DNA of 12,492 nt from an uncultured bacterium (GTDB lineage Bacteria; Patescibacteriota; Minisyncoccia; Moranbacterales; GWC2-37-73). Below, piece after piece: positions 7,442 through 12,475 of this stretch (positions are counted from its first letter, which is position 1; each line of letters begins with the position of its first letter). The notes beneath the pieces are model-generated. The model had not been told where the DNA came from, searched no databases, and saw nothing but the letters and a program-made list of their open reading frames with translations. The stretch is from assembly GCA_903866285.1 (NCBI GenBank), contig CAIPMZ010000118.1, positions 1-12,492 on the forward strand. The letters are read 5' to 3'. The position numbers and the translations under genes were made by a program.

Positions 7442-7589
7442 AATGTATATTGTATAAAGTAGAATGTATCCTGTAGAATGTATAAAGTATAAAGTATAAT
7501 GTATTTTGTATAAATGCATTCAGCACATTCTGCATAATACATTCTACATAATACCTTACACATAATACATTATACAAAATACCTTATAC
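7442..7589. repeat. AT-rich imperfect inverted repeat between metG and tatD
   Basis: The gap is made of TAGAATGTAT/GTATAAAGTATAATG-type units on the left (7442-7520) and their complements (ATACATTCTACATAATACC) on the right (7530-7588). It can therefore fold as one long imperfect hairpin. Several TATAAT-like strings occur, but none can be picked as the promoter. The tatD ATG follows directly. Confidence 0.65.
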
Positions 7590-8624
7590 ATGAAATTTTT
7601 CGATACTCACGCCCACGTTAATTTTAATGCTTTCAAGGATGACGGGGAAGCCGTGCTTTTGCGTTGTCTGCAGGCGGGTCTGAGCGTCGTCAACGTTGGC
7701 TCGCAATATTCCACCAGCAAAAGGGCAGTAGACTATGCCCATAAATTCGAAAACTTTCCGAAGGCTAAACCTTCGGAAGAAGGTTTAGCCTTCGGGGGCG
7801 ACAATCCCATTTCTCCTATTTCTCCCCTTAACCCCCTTGATTCCAAATCCCTTAACCTCCTCAATCAAAAACCCCTTGAACCCCTTTCCCCCTTTAATCC
7901 CCTTAATCCTATTGGGATTTATGCAGCGGTCGGCATTCACCCAGTCCATTTAAAAAAAGGCAGTTTCACCCATGTTGATCCGGAGGAATTAACTGAGGAG
8001 GAGATTCCCACGACAGGCGAAATTTTTGACTACGGAAAATATCTGGAGTTAGCGCGCGACGAAAAAGTCGTCGCCATCGGAGAAGTCGGTTTAGACTATC
8101 ATCATTTCGAACCAATAGATGACATTGAATTTCTGAAAAATTTGCAAAAAGAAACGCTGCTAAAATTTATTGACCTGGCCAACGAAGTCCAAAAACCCAT
8201 CATGATTCATTGTTGGGGCGTAAAGTCGAGCAAAGAGCTCGACCACACCCGAACGGACGCCTACGATGATTTGTTGGAAATTTTGGAAAAACATCCCGTG
8301 GCAAAAAGGGGAATTATCCACAGTTTCATTGGGTCTTACAAAACCGCCAACAGCTTTATCGCGTTGGGCTATAAGCTTGGGCTTAATGGGATCATTACTT
8401 ACGGCAACGGTTATGACCGCTTGATTCGGGAAATTGATTTGAAAAATATCGTGCTTGAAACTGATTGCCCCTATTTAACTCCGCGACCGCTAGAGCGGGG
8501 AAGTCGTAACGAGCCTTTGTTTGTTGAGCAAGTTGCCCAAAAAATTGCTGACGTGAAAAATATTTCACTTGAGCAAGTTGCCAACCAAACTTGGAAAAAC
8601 GCTTGTGAGATCCTTGGTTTATGA
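7590..8624 (+). CDS. tatD: TatD-family metal-dependent DNase with insertions
   Basis: A TIM-barrel hydrolase; TatD enzymes have been linked to DNA 3' exonuclease activity and repair, but the substrate here is unknown. All metal ligands are present: H7 and H9 (DTHAHVNF), E165 (GEVGLDY), H207 (IMIHC), H244 (IIHSF) and D292 (LETDCPYL). The RNEP motif is at 306-309. At 344 aa it is about 80 longer than E. coli TatD. Three insertions explain this. Residues about 55-108 are low complexity (PSEEGLAFGG, then a Pro/Leu/Asn-rich run) encoded by a 17-bp hairpin and C-rich filler. Residues about 127-148 form a segment common in CPR homologues. Residues about 209-221, between HC and RTDAYDDLLEIL, are encoded partly by a GTCGAGC/GCTCGAC hairpin. 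The stop is TGA. Confidence 0.93.
   Translation: MKFFDTHAHVNFNAFKDDGEAVLLRCLQAGLSVVNVGSQYSTSKRAVDYAHKFENFPKAKPSEEGLAFGGDNPISPISPLNPLDSKSLNLLNQKPLEPLSPFNPLNPIGIYAAVGIHPVHLKKGSFTHVDPEELTEEEIPTTGEIFDYGKYLELARDEKVVAIGEVGLDYHHFEPIDDIEFLKNLQKETLLKFIDLANEVQKPIMIHCWGVKSSKELDHTRTDAYDDLLEILEKHPVAKRGIIHSFIGSYKTANSFIALGYKLGLNGIITYGNGYDRLIREIDLKNIVLETDCPYLTPRPLERGSRNEPLFVEQVAQKIADVKNISLEQVANQTWKNACEILGL
7758..7795. repeat. In-frame double hairpin inside tatD
   Basis: Bases 7758-7774 pair perfectly (17 bp) with 7779-7795. The left arm alone also folds (CCGAAGG, loop CTAAA, CCTTCGG, 7758-7776). The frame stays open and encodes about residues 57-69. Confidence 0.85.
7806..7912. repeat. C-rich low-complexity insertion inside tatD
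   Basis: A run of CCCCTT, CCCTTAA and CTCCT-like units encodes the Pro/Leu/Asn/Ser-rich residues from about 73 to 107. Composition and word use resemble the intergenic C-rich filler at 1299-1356 rather than the rest of tatD. Confidence 0.7.
8225..8243. repeat. Small hairpin inside tatD (GTCGAGC/GCTCGAC)
   Basis: A perfect 7-bp stem with loop AAAGA encodes residues in the third insertion of TatD, next to the metal-binding H207. GTCGAGC is also a core word of the intergenic element at 2256-2290. Confidence 0.7.
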
Positions 8625-8630
8625 AATTTT

Positions 8631-8653
8631 TTACCATACAACTACATATGGTA
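8631..8653. repeat. 23-bp hairpin repeat, copy 1
   Basis: TACCATA (8632-8638) and TATGGTA (8647-8653) enclose the loop CAACTACA. All 23 bases are identical to copy 2 at 8898-8920, and the next seven bases differ only at two purines. It starts 7 bases after the tatD stop. Confidence 0.85.
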
Positions 8654-8772
8654 ACGAGGTAAAATTAAATTCCAAGTGCTGATTTAAAATATCAAAAAAA
8701 TCTTTGTTTTCTTGGAAGTATAAAAATCCTTCTATTCAACCACATAAGGACTTTTTGAAAAAATCTTTAAAC

Positions 8773-8816
8773 AAAAAAACCACAAAACATACGACCGCTG
8801 GTATTTTGGTTTTTTT
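8773..8816 (+). terminator. Possible terminator after tatD, bidirectional
   Basis: AAAAAAACCA (from 8773) with further bases to 8792 pairs, with small bulges, with GTATTTTGG and seven T (8801-8816). The flanking A-run and T-run would allow termination in both directions. The stem is mostly A-T, so strength is uncertain. Confidence 0.5.
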
Positions 8817-8897
8817 AGTTAAAAATAGCTCACTGCTATTTTACTCCATACGGTAGTGCGGTTTTTTGCCTAGTGTTCTTTACTAAGAATGGTCGCG

Positions 8898-8920
8898 TTA
8901 CCATACAACTACATATGGTA
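8898..8920. repeat. 23-bp hairpin repeat, copy 2
   Basis: Identical to 8631-8653 and in the same orientation, 267 bases downstream. Here the stem extends outward to CGTTACCATA/TATGGTAGCG with one G-U pair, giving 10 bp. Confidence 0.85.
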
Positions 8921-8973
8921 GCGGGGTTTATGCTGAAAAAATGGGAGCATGGTAAGCAGTTGTTTTTGCCTAT

Positions 8974-9002
8974 AAAAAAAACCGCCTCGATTTCGGGGGC
9001 GG
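8974..9002 (-). terminator. Minus-strand intrinsic terminator, copy 1
   Basis: Read on the minus strand, a CCGCC...GGCGG stem (arms 8998-9002 and 8982-8986 on the plus strand) runs into eight T (complement of 8974-8981). It lies downstream of the minus-strand gene and shares about 20 identical bases with the copy at 9410-9436. Confidence 0.75.
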
Positions 9003-9031
9003 ATTTGTGAGGGTAGCTTGGGTTTTTTAAT

Positions 9032-9060
9032 AAAAAGACACCGCAATGTTGCACGGTGCC
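9032..9060 (-). terminator. Minus-strand intrinsic terminator directly after the small gene
   Basis: On the minus strand a 9-bp stem (plus-strand 9037-9060, with two G-U pairs) is followed by five T (complement of 9032-9036). It begins 2 bases after the stop codon of the minus-strand gene, which supports that gene being real. Confidence 0.75.
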
Positions 9061-9061
9061 T

Positions 9062-9283
9062 TTAATCGTTTTCATAAATCATCCCAGAAGAGATAATTTT
9101 AACAAAGGTTCCTTCCCCGAGATAGATAAAATCTTGGTAATAACTGGGTTGGATTTTTTCTTGCGTTGCCACTGTGTATTTAACCAAATTGCCATTAAGC
9201 AGTCTTCCCATGTTGATACCATTCATTAATTCTTGCTCATCCGAATACCAGAGGTGTCGGGGTTCTTTCGCTAGAGTTAACAT
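9062..9283 (-). CDS. Small hypothetical protein
   Basis: The 73-aa product has no family I recognise. It has no membrane segment and no signal peptide. The C-terminal half (about 45-70: QPSYYQDFIYLGEGTFVKIISSG) is rich in aromatic and beta-forming residues, and the end is acidic (YEND). Support comes from context: it is the only long frame in this stretch, it is followed after 2 bases by an intrinsic terminator on the same strand, and a second terminator follows. Other possible starts are Met20 and Met25. No Shine-Dalgarno sequence is visible. It is the only minus-strand gene in the window. Confidence 0.5.
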   Translation of the reverse strand: MLTLAKEPRHLWYSDEQELMNGINMGRLLNGNLVKYTVATQEKIQPSYYQDFIYLGEGTFVKIISSGMIYEND

Positions 9284-9409
9284 TTTTGGACATTTGTTTT
9301 AGTTAAATAATTTTTTAAAGATCTATCGTACTACGTAGCTTAGCTTGTTTTCAAAGAAAGTCAACGTAAAGCTCATTTAAAATTTTTTTAAAAAGTGTTT
9401 TTTGATAAG

Positions 9410-9436
9410 AAAAAACCGCCTCGATTTCGGCGGCGG
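9410..9436 (-). terminator. Minus-strand intrinsic terminator, copy 2
   Basis: On the minus strand a CCGCC...GGCGG stem (plus-strand 9432-9436 and 9416-9420) is followed by six T (complement of 9410-9415). It lies about 60 bases downstream of a minus-strand promoter and upstream of the small gene, so it could act as a leader attenuator or end a tiny RNA. Confidence 0.7.
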
Positions 9437-9470
9437 GATTGGGCTGAGTAGGGAGTAGCTACTATATTTA

Positions 9471-9499
9471 ACAATAGCACATTTCGAGCAAAAAGTCAA
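9471..9499 (-). promoter_or_regulatory. Minus-strand promoter
   Basis: On the minus strand: -35 TTGACT (complement of 9494-9499), a 17-base spacer, and -10 TATTGT (complement of 9471-9476) preceded by TGC as an extended -10. The predicted start is near 9464. The -35 faces away from the atp promoter -35, 28 bases away. Confidence 0.5.
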
Positions 9500-9527
9500 G
9501 AGCTGGGACTCAATACCTGATTTTTGC

Positions 9528-9556
9528 TTGACGTAAAGCCAATTTCGCGAGATAAT
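9528..9556 (+). promoter_or_regulatory. Promoter of the ATP synthase operon
   Basis: TTGACG (9528-9533), a 17-base spacer and GATAAT (9551-9556), each five of six against consensus. The start near 9563 gives a leader of about 150 nt before the first atp gene. Confidence 0.65.
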
Positions 9557-9713
9557 GGATAAAGTTTAAGGCCGATGCAAAAATACAAGCCGATACGAAA
9601 CTACGAAACAGGAACGAATCTACGAACGGAAATACTCCAATACAGAGAGTTGATGTGAATCTACGAACAAGGGAGTTAATACGAATCTGCGAAAGTTTAA
9701 GAAGTAGTGAATT

Positions 9714-9968
9714 ATGGCTATTGAAAATAAAGTAAAAGTCGCGTGGTGGCAACCGGGGCTGGAATTATTCCTGAGACTGAGTGGCTGGATTGGTGGGCCG
9801 ATTATCTTCGCGATTTTTGTGGGAAAATGGCTGGACCGAAAATATGCTAGCGAGCCCTGGCTGTTTCTTCTTAGCACTGCGACTGCTTTTTTATTTTCGA
9901 TGGGAGCCCTGATTGTCATTGGGTCAAAAGAATTTAGGAAGATTGAGAAAGATAATAATACTAAATAA
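9714..9968 (+). CDS. atpI: AtpI/AtpZ-like small membrane protein of the ATP synthase operon
   Basis: The 84-aa product has two membrane segments (about 18-39 and 49-70) and a cytosolic basic tail (KEFRKIEKDNN). The turn GKWLDRKY (37-44) and the WIGGPIIFAIFVGKWLD pattern fit the ATPase gene1/AtpZ family (PF09527), small proteins placed first in many F-type ATPase operons. Members have been implicated in c-ring assembly and in magnesium or calcium transport. It is the first gene after the promoter at 9528 and precedes atpB, the usual place. The naming between AtpI and AtpZ is uncertain; its short length favours the AtpZ side. No clear Shine-Dalgarno sequence. Confidence 0.8.
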   Translation: MAIENKVKVAWWQPGLELFLRLSGWIGGPIIFAIFVGKWLDRKYASEPWLFLLSTATAFLFSMGALIVIGSKEFRKIEKDNNTK

Positions 9969-9969
9969 T

Positions 9970-10077
9970 TTCGAATTTTGAATTTCGAATTTTGAATCAA
10001 ATTAGAATGAATTAATGTTTCAAAATTGAATCATTAAAAATTCATTCAAAATTCAAAATTAAAAATTCAAAATTGAA
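9970..10077. repeat. Imperfect long hairpin filling the atpI-atpB gap
   Basis: TTCGAATTTTGAATTTCG-type words (9970-9998) face their complements ATTCAAAATTCAAAATT (10047-10077). GAATGAATTAATG (10005-10016) faces CATTAAAAATTCATTC (10032-10046). The whole gap can fold as one AT-rich hairpin that ends next to the atpB start. Confidence 0.7.
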
Positions 10078-10081
10078 GCTA

Positions 10082-10954
10082 ATGTCAGAAACAGCCTCAC
10101 AATCAAACGCGCAAACAGCTCAGGAGATTTCTCACGAATCTACTCTTTTCGCTGAGCCGATTTTGCATGTGGGAAATTTTACGATTACCAATTCGTTGAT
10201 TATGAGTTGGATTACAGTGGCAATCTTGGCGACTTTTTTTGTGTTGGTTGGCAAAGCGGTCAAGGGCAGTAAGGCTAAAAAAAATAAACATAGCGCGCCG
10301 ACTGGCATTTTAAATTTCTTTGAAATTATTCTTGAGCAAGCTTTAAAGATGGCTGACAGTGTGACGAGCGACCGCAAGAAAACTTTAAAACTTTTTCCGA
10401 TTGTCTTTGCGCTGTTTCTTTTTATTCTCGTTAGCAATTGGATGGGACTTTTCCCGGGCGTCGGGACGATTGGTTTTGTGGAGACAGGAGCGCACGGAAA
10501 AGTTTTTGTCCCGCTACTACGTGGCGCTACGGCGGATTTAAATACAACCCTAGCGATCGGACTTTTCGCGGTCGTGATGTCACATATCGTGGGCGTAGTT
10601 ACGGTTGGGGCTTGGAATCATTTTAATAAGTTTATTAATCTGAAAGCGATTTTAGAAATTCCGAAAAAAATTAAAAAGGATCCTATGATTTTGATGATTA
10701 ATCCGATTAAAATATTCGTGGGCTTGATCGAGGTAATCGGGGAAGTGGCTAAGGTGGCGTCGCTGAGTCTTCGACTTTTCGGTAATGTTTTCGCGGGAGA
10801 AGTTTTGATTGCTTCAATGATGGCGCTCTCGGCTTTTATTTTGCCCCTGCCATTTATGTTTTTGGAGTTGATTGTGGGGATTGTCCAAGCGCTGGTTTTC
10901 GCGATTTTGACGCTAGCGTTTATGAGTATCGCGACCATCAGTGAAGAACACTAG
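10082..10954 (+). CDS. atpB: F-type ATP synthase subunit a
   Basis: Subunit a forms the proton half-channels of the membrane F0 sector and works against the c-ring. The 290 aa contain several membrane helices. The hallmark SLSLRLFGNVFAGE (227-240) carries the essential arginine R231, equivalent to E. coli R210. LRGATADLNTTLAIGLF (146-162) matches the conserved mid-protein helix. Q269 in GIVQALVFAILTLAF (266-280) matches the E. coli Q252 region. The frame is also open from a TTG at 10073, but ATG 10082 is preferred. A short polar N-terminus (1-25) precedes the first helix. The next gene is atpE, 330 bases downstream, which is a wide gap for this operon. Confidence 0.96.
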   Translation: MSETASQSNAQTAQEISHESTLFAEPILHVGNFTITNSLIMSWITVAILATFFVLVGKAVKGSKAKKNKHSAPTGILNFFEIILEQALKMADSVTSDRKKTLKLFPIVFALFLFILVSNWMGLFPGVGTIGFVETGAHGKVFVPLLRGATADLNTTLAIGLFAVVMSHIVGVVTVGAWNHFNKFINLKAILEIPKKIKKDPMILMINPIKIFVGLIEVIGEVAKVASLSLRLFGNVFAGEVLIASMMALSAFILPLPFMFLELIVGIVQALVFAILTLAFMSIATISEEH

Positions 10955-10990
10955 CCTTTTAAAATTTCAAAGCCTTGAAATTTTAAAAGG
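10955..10990. repeat. Perfect 16-bp hairpin right after atpB
   Basis: CCTTTTAAAATTTCAA (10955-10970), loop AGCC, then its exact complement (10975-10990). It starts on the base after the atpB stop. No T-run follows, so it looks more like an mRNA-end stabiliser or processing site than a terminator. Confidence 0.8.
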
Positions 10991-11271
10991 AATTTCCAAT
11001 GACCAATGACCAATTTCCAATAAATTTCCAATGACTCAATGTTCAAATTTAAGAAGAATTTGAAGATTGAAAAATTAAAGAATTGATTGAAAATTGAAAA
11101 TTGTGAATTGAAAATTTGTCAGTTAATTTATTTTTAACGCATACACTCATGGCGGCGGGCGTAGCGATGCGGGCTGGGAAAGTATTGAATTAATAAAATA
11201 GCGTATTATTTCTTAGTTCGCTATTGGGTTAATTAAATAATTTTAATGTTTTTCTTAATTATATTCCCCAG
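10991..11271. other. Filler between atpB and atpE
   Basis: I see no gene here. The left part repeats AATTTCCAAT/GACCAATG words like those in the 23S insertion, and the right part repeats their complements (ATTGAAAATTG), so a loose hairpin is possible. A GC-rich island (11150-11180) with a 14-codon ORF (11149-11193) stands out against the AT-rich surroundings. An AATAGCG/CGCTATT hairpin is at 11197-11225. No clear promoter was found. Confidence 0.5.
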
Positions 11272-11277
11272 AAGGAG
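11272..11277 (+). promoter_or_regulatory. Shine-Dalgarno site of atpE
   Basis: AAGGAG lies 7 bases before the ATG at 11285. It is the only textbook Shine-Dalgarno site in the window and decides the atpE start over the in-frame ATG at 11246. Confidence 0.85.
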
Positions 11278-11284
11278 AGAAAAT

Positions 11285-11524
11285 ATGATTAACGAAAACA
11301 TACAAATGAGTATGGATCTAACAATGCTTGCAAAAGCGCTAACTATCGGGATCGGTTCAATCGCCCCAGCCATCGCCATCGGGATGATTGGTTCAAAAGC
11401 AATGGAGTCAATCGGACGCAACCCAGAAGCAACGGAGAAAATCTTCGTGCCAATGCTTTTAATGGCAGCCTTTGCCGAAGCCGTAGCTATCTACGCTTTG
11501 GTGATTGCATTTTCAATCAAGTAA
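11285..11524 (+). CDS. atpE: F-type ATP synthase subunit c
   Basis: Subunit c forms the rotating membrane ring. The 79-aa hairpin has two helices (about 12-36 and 53-76) joined by the polar loop ESIGRNPEAT (41-50). E65 in AAFAEAVAIY is the ion-carrying carboxylate. Aligned by eye to the sodium-type Ilyobacter c subunit, the ligand positions Q32 and S66 are I32 and A66, which points to proton coupling; Y70 is kept. The start at 11285 is set by the strong Shine-Dalgarno site at 11272-11277. An in-frame ATG at 11246 would add 13 residues spanning that site. A strong ribosome site for c fits its high copy number per complex. A GTTTTC...GAAAAC hairpin (11533-11580) follows. Confidence 0.96.
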   Translation: MINENIQMSMDLTMLAKALTIGIGSIAPAIAIGMIGSKAMESIGRNPEATEKIFVPMLLMAAFAEAVAIYALVIAFSIK

Positions 11525-11532
11525 ATCCCAGT

Positions 11533-11580
11533 GTTTTCTTATGGTGCCTTGCTCTTTTGGTGGGGCGCCAAAATGAAAAC
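11533..11580. repeat. Imperfect hairpin downstream of atpE
   Basis: GTTTTC and GGTGCC (11533-11548) pair with GGCGCC and GAAAAC (11564-11580) with one G-U pair and small internal mismatches. It lies between the atpE stop and the GIY-YIG unit and could separate the two transcript parts. Confidence 0.6.
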
Positions 11581-11597
11581 ATTTGATTTCTCTAATT

Positions 11598-11973
11598 TGT
11601 CATCCTGAGGAGCACAGTAGTGCGACGTGAGGATCTGAGTTATGAAAGAATATTATGTTTATATTTTAACCAATAAGTCTAGTACGCTATATATTGGAGT
11701 AACAGGAAATTTGCAGAAAAGAATTTGGGAACACAAGAATAAGGTCGTGGAAGGTTTTACGAAAAAATATAATATAGATAAATTGATATATTTTGAGCAG
11801 ACTGAAAATGTGATGAGTGCATTGGAGAGAGAAAAGCAATTGAAGAAATGGAAAAGACAAAAGAAAGAAGATTTAATAAACAAAATAAATCCTAAGTGGG
11901 AAGATTTGTATAATCAAATATAACTCAGATCCTTCGACTTCGTTGTGATTACACAACTTCGCTCAGGATGACA
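11598..11973 (+). mobile_element. Inverted-repeat-flanked GIY-YIG unit in the atp operon
   Basis: The left arm (11598-11641) and right arm (11922-11973) are inverted copies of one repeat. The outer 12 bases match exactly (TGTCATCCTGAG with CTCAGGATGACA), as do the inner 12 (AGGATCTGAGTT with AACTCAGATCCT). The centres differ, but each is a small hairpin: GCAC-agta-GTGC (11612-11623) and GTTGTG-atta-CACAAC (11942-11957). The only gene inside starts on the base after the left arm, and its stop overlaps the right arm. TCATCCTGAG...AGGATCT repeats are widespread in bacterial genomes. No target-site duplication is evident. Confidence 0.65.
11642..11923 (+). CDS. Small GIY-YIG nuclease family protein
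   Basis: The 93-aa, single-domain protein belongs to the GIY-YIG superfamily (YhbQ/UPF0213-like). The first motif reads YVYIL (5-9), the second LYIGVT (16-21), followed by the conserved arginine R27 in KRIWEH and the segment SALEREKQLKKWKRQKK (59-75), which holds the candidate metal-binding glutamate E64. It ends in the typical NPKWEDL. Cellular roles of these stand-alone proteins are poorly known; relatives of the fold cut DNA in homing and repair. It interrupts the conserved atpE-atpF order and is bounded exactly by inverted repeats. AGGA at 11630-11633 inside the left repeat is a possible ribosome site. More lysine-rich and AT-rich than its atp neighbours, which fits an acquired gene. Confidence 0.92.
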   Translation: MKEYYVYILTNKSSTLYIGVTGNLQKRIWEHKNKVVEGFTKKYNIDKLIYFEQTENVMSALEREKQLKKWKRQKKEDLINKINPKWEDLYNQI

Positions 11974-11983
11974 TAGTAAATTT

Positions 11984-12475
11984 ATGGAAGAACTTATCAA
12001 AACATTTCACGTCGACCTTAAGCTAATTATCGCGCAATTGGTCAACTTTGGCATTGTGCTGTTTGTGCTGAAAAAATTTGCCTATGGCCCAGTGCTGAAA
12101 ATGATGCAGGAGCGGACGGACAAAATTGAAAAGGGGATGGCGGATGCCGAAAGCGCTGGCAAAAAGATTTTAGAAATCGCTGAGCAAGAAAAAACCGTCC
12201 TAATCGAAGCGCGTAAACAAGCGCAGGAAATTGTGACCAAGGCCGAAGAAATTGCTAAGCAGAATAAGGAAGAAATTATTGTTGAAGCGAAAAATCAATC
12301 TGAAAAGATTTTAGCCGATGCTGGAAAGAAAATTGAGCAAGAAAAAAACCAGATGCTACAGGAAATCAAAGGTCAAATCGCCGAACTCGTGATCGCTGCG
12401 ACCGGGAAGGTGATCGGGGAGAAGATGGATAGCGAGAAAGATAAGGGTATTATCGATAGGGCGATAAATGGCTAG
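11984..12475 (+). CDS. atpF: F-type ATP synthase subunit b
   Basis: Subunit b forms the peripheral stalk linking F0 to F1. One N-terminal membrane helix (about 11-31, LKLIIAQLVNFGIVLFVLKKF) is followed by the conserved P36 and ER (43-44). A long, charged, helical coiled coil runs to about 140 (EQEKTVLIEARKQAQEIVTKAEEIAKQ). The C-terminal part (IAELVIAATGKVIGEKMD) resembles the delta-binding end. The 163 aa match the family. The ATG lies only 10 bases past the GIY-YIG unit, and no Shine-Dalgarno sequence is visible, so the insertion probably replaced the native upstream region. The next gene, atpH by usual order, would begin near the window edge but is not visible; an ATG at 12488 is possible. 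Confidence 0.95.
   Translation: MEELIKTFHVDLKLIIAQLVNFGIVLFVLKKFAYGPVLKMMQERTDKIEKGMADAESAGKKILEIAEQEKTVLIEARKQAQEIVTKAEEIAKQNKEEIIVEAKNQSEKILADAGKKIEQEKNQMLQEIKGQIAELVIAATGKVIGEKMDSEKDKGIIDRAING

Larger units (their letters stand above)
8625..9061. other. Gene-free region with hairpin repeats and terminators
   Basis: I see no convincing gene on either strand here. The region holds two copies of a hairpin repeat (8631-8653 and 8898-8920), an A/T-flanked hairpin that could end tatD transcription, a small AAAATAG/CTATTTT hairpin (8822-8842), and two terminators for the minus strand. The 79-codon minus-strand ORF at 8836-9075 runs through those terminators and looks spurious. Confidence 0.6.
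9284..9713. other. Gene-free region with divergent promoters and atp leader
   Basis: It holds a minus-strand terminator (9410-9436), a minus-strand promoter (9471-9499), the plus-strand atp promoter (9528-9556) and an atp leader of about 150 nt. The leader contains repeated words such as GAATCTACGAAC (9616-9627 and 9657-9668) and related ACGAATCTGCGAAA. These direct repeats look like filler rather than a known riboswitch. I see no gene. Confidence 0.6.

Noticed and set aside
8836..9075. 79-codon minus-strand ORF
   Set aside because: It runs through two minus-strand terminators and overlaps the end of the better supported gene at 9062-9283.
9510..10000. Minus-strand ORFs at 9510-9752 and 9620-10000
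   Set aside because: They are antisense to the atp leader and the atpI-like gene and show no protein features; they look like shadows.
10073..10081. Upstream TTG start for atpB
   Set aside because: It would begin in the filler hairpin; ATG 10082 is three codons downstream and more usual.
10438..10626. 62-codon plus-strand ORF inside atpB
   Set aside because: It is an out-of-frame shadow of atpB.
11246..11284. Upstream ATG start for atpE
   Set aside because: It would place the strong Shine-Dalgarno site inside the coding sequence and add 13 residues atypical for subunit c.
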